DNA from: Bradyrhizobium sp. CB2312
Lineage (GTDB): Bacteria > Pseudomonadota > Alphaproteobacteria > Rhizobiales > Xanthobacteraceae
Length of the DNA stretch: 64,000 nt
Assembly (NCBI RefSeq): GCF_029714425.1
Contig: NZ_CP121668.1
Location: forward strand, 682,001-746,000
Direction: 5' to 3'
The translations under genes and the position numbers were made by a program. The notes under the pieces are model-generated. The model was given only the letters and a program-made list of their open reading frames with translations. It had not been told where the DNA came from and did not search any database. Positions within the stretch are counted from its first letter, which is position 1. Each line of letters begins with the position of its first letter. Below are positions 62,778 through 64,000 of the stretch, one piece after another.

Positions 62778-64000
62778 CTAGCCCACTGCCTTCGCCGCTG
62801 CGCGCCCGGCATTGCGGCCGGAGAACAGGCAGCCGCCGAGGAATGTACCCTCCAGCGAGCGATAGCCGTGCACGCCGCCGCCGCCGAAGCCGGCGGCCTC
62901 GCCAACCGCATAGAGACCGGGAATGACGCTGCCCTCTTGGCCGAACACGCGCGAGTCGAGATCAGTCTCGAAGCCGCCGAGCGTCTTGCGGGTGAGGATG
63001 TTGAGCTTGACCGCGATCAGCGGCCCCTGCGCGGGGTCGAGGATGCGGTGCGGGGAGGCGGTGCGGATCAGCTTGTCGCCGATATAGCGGCGCGCATTGT
63101 GGATGTTCATCACCTGCGCGTCCTTGACGTAAGGATTGGCAATCTCGCGGTCACGCGCCTCGATCTGCATCTTGATGTGCTCGAGCTTGAGGAGATCGCT
63201 GCCCGCGAGCTTGTTCATGGCGGCGACGAGATCGTCCAGCTTGTCCCGCACGATGAAGTCGACACCATGGCTTTTGAACGCTTCCACCGGCGCCGGTGCG
63301 CCCTTGTTGGTGGCACGGCGCAAGGTCATGCGCCAGCTCTTGCCGGTGAGGTCAGGGTTCTGCTCCGAGCCCGACAGCGCGAATTCCTTCTTGATGATGC
63401 TCTGGGTCAGGACGAACCAGGAATAATCATAGCCGGTCGACATGATGTATTTGAGCTGGCCGAGCGTGTCCGAGCCCGGAAACAGCGGCGCCGGCAGACG
63501 TGTGCCGGTGGCGTCGAACCACATCGAGGAGGGGCCGGGCAGGATGCGGATGCCGTGGCGCGGCCAGATCGGTGACCAGTTCTGGATGCCTTCGACATAG
63601 TGCCACATGCGGTCGCGGTTGATCAGCCGCGCGCCTGATTTCTCAGTGATGCCGATCATGCGGCCGTCGACATGCTCGGGCACGCCGGAGATCATGAATT
63701 TTGGCGGCTCGCCCAGCCGCTGCGGCCAGTTCGCGCGCACCAGATCATGATTGCCGCCGATGCCGCCGGACGCCACGATCACGGCCTGCGCCTTCAGCGA
63801 AAATTCTCCGACCACGTTGCGCGATGAGCTCTTGCCGCGCTCGACATTGTCAGGCGCGAGGATCGCGCCGCTGACGCCATCCACGGTGCCGTTGGTGATG
63901 GAGAGCGCGTCGACGCGATGGCGGAACTTGAAGGTGAGGCGGCCGCTCTTCATCGCCTCGCGCGCGCGGCGCTCGAACGGCTCGACAATGCCAGGCCCGG
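62778..64000 (-). CDS. FAD-binding dehydrogenase, C-terminal part (cut by the window edge)
   Basis: About 407 residues of a larger FAD-dependent dehydrogenase are visible; the frame continues past 64000, so the N-terminus with the GxGxxG FAD motif is missing. The present part has the second FAD segment near the C-terminus (GLYAVGEAAGFGGGGVHGYRS trimmed), VIVASGGIGGNHDLVR and LGGCLFSGRNAGRAAA, as in the family annotated FAD-binding dehydrogenase / 3-ketosteroid-dehydrogenase-like proteins. Substrate unknown. It leads the operon with the secreted esterase. Confidence 0.88.
   Translation of the reverse strand, partial: GPGIVEPFERRAREAMKSGRLTFKFRHRVDALSITNGTVDGVSGAILAPDNVERGKSSSRNVVGEFSLKAQAVIVASGGIGGNHDLVRANWPQRLGEPPKFMISGVPEHVDGRMIGITEKSGARLINRDRMWHYVEGIQNWSPIWPRHGIRILPGPSSMWFDATGTRLPAPLFPGSDTLGQLKYIMSTGYDYSWFVLTQSIIKKEFALSGSEQNPDLTGKSWRMTLRRATNKGAPAPVEAFKSHGVDFIVRDKLDDLVAAMNKLAGSDLLKLEHIKMQIEARDREIANPYVKDAQVMNIHNARRYIGDKLIRTASPHRILDPAQGPLIAVKLNILTRKTLGGFETDLDSRVFGQEGSVIPGLYAVGEAAGFGGGGVHGYRSLEGTFLGGCLFSGRNAGRAAAKAVG

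Noticed and set aside
61716..63575. Long open frame (619 codons) on the plus strand opposite the esterase and FAD dehydrogenase
   Set aside because: Antisense shadow; it reads through the tandem repeat and two genes with good motifs on the other strand.

Overview
The window looks like chromosomal DNA of a Bradyrhizobium species. The GC content is high, many genes overlap by ATGA/GTGA/TGATG, and the gene sets are typical of alphaproteobacteria (GcrA, RegSR, a SAM-II riboswitch before metZ). The haloalkane dehalogenase matches, from memory, the B. japonicum enzyme DbjA while being visibly diverged from it. The intergenic hairpin repeats are of the kind common in Bradyrhizobium and Rhodopseudomonas. 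No prophage, insertion sequence, CRISPR array or integrase was seen; this reads as core chromosome with a few accessory catabolic cassettes.

Layout. 1-7.5 kb (minus strand): a cut-off membrane protein, the redox two-component pair regS-regR, surf1 and the bo3-type quinol oxidase genes cyoDCBA. 7.7-11.5 kb: an MFS transporter, an M48 lipoprotein protease and a nuclease-fold secreted protein. 11.8-17 kb: an acyl/aromatic-acid-like uptake and CoA cassette (binding protein, enoyl-CoA hydratase family, VOC protein, ATP-grasp CoA ligase). 17-21 kb: SDR, polysaccharide deacetylase, and an OmpA/BON protein with a small membrane partner. 21.3-22.9 kb: a TetR regulator and haloalkane dehalogenase operon. 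23.4-31.4 kb: an LPG-synthase/flippase-like membrane protein and the phosphate regulon phoR-pstSCAB-phoU-phoB, with a Pho box before pstS and a clear terminator after phoB. 31.5-36.4 kb: gcrA diverging from argD-argF, then hslO and apaG. 36.6-39.6 kb: opgC with two SGNH-fold proteins, one of them without catalytic residues. 39.7-42.3 kb: metZ under a SAM-II riboswitch with a terminator, diverging from dcd. 42.5-51.9 kb: small regulators and enzymes, a MATE transporter, a Met/Gly-rich secreted protein, an AraC-Ogt pair, tRNA-Gly(CCC), an epoxide hydrolase, and a XRE/cupin regulator with two acetyltransferases. 52-60.7 kb: a pentose operon lacI-xylB-xylA, a sugar ABC transporter, an aldo/keto reductase and a lactonase. 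60.9-64 kb (minus): an NTF2-like protein, RidA, a secreted esterase and a cut-off FAD dehydrogenase.

The best leads that ordinary annotation would miss are regulatory and architectural: (i) an 18-bp palindrome inside a TTGACA/TATTAT promoter that would give a leaderless tetR-dhaA transcript; (ii) a cluster of six GANTC (CcrM) sites between gcrA and argD; (iii) a hairpin at the predicted 5' end of the argDF mRNA; (iv) a perfect 23-bp palindrome between cyoA and the MFS gene; (v) an opgC operon with an intact and a dead SGNH paralogue; (vi) a methionine-rich secreted protein; (vii) a Cys/His-rich AraC regulator beside an alkyl-DNA repair gene. All assignments come from reading the sequence and family knowledge; no database search was run.
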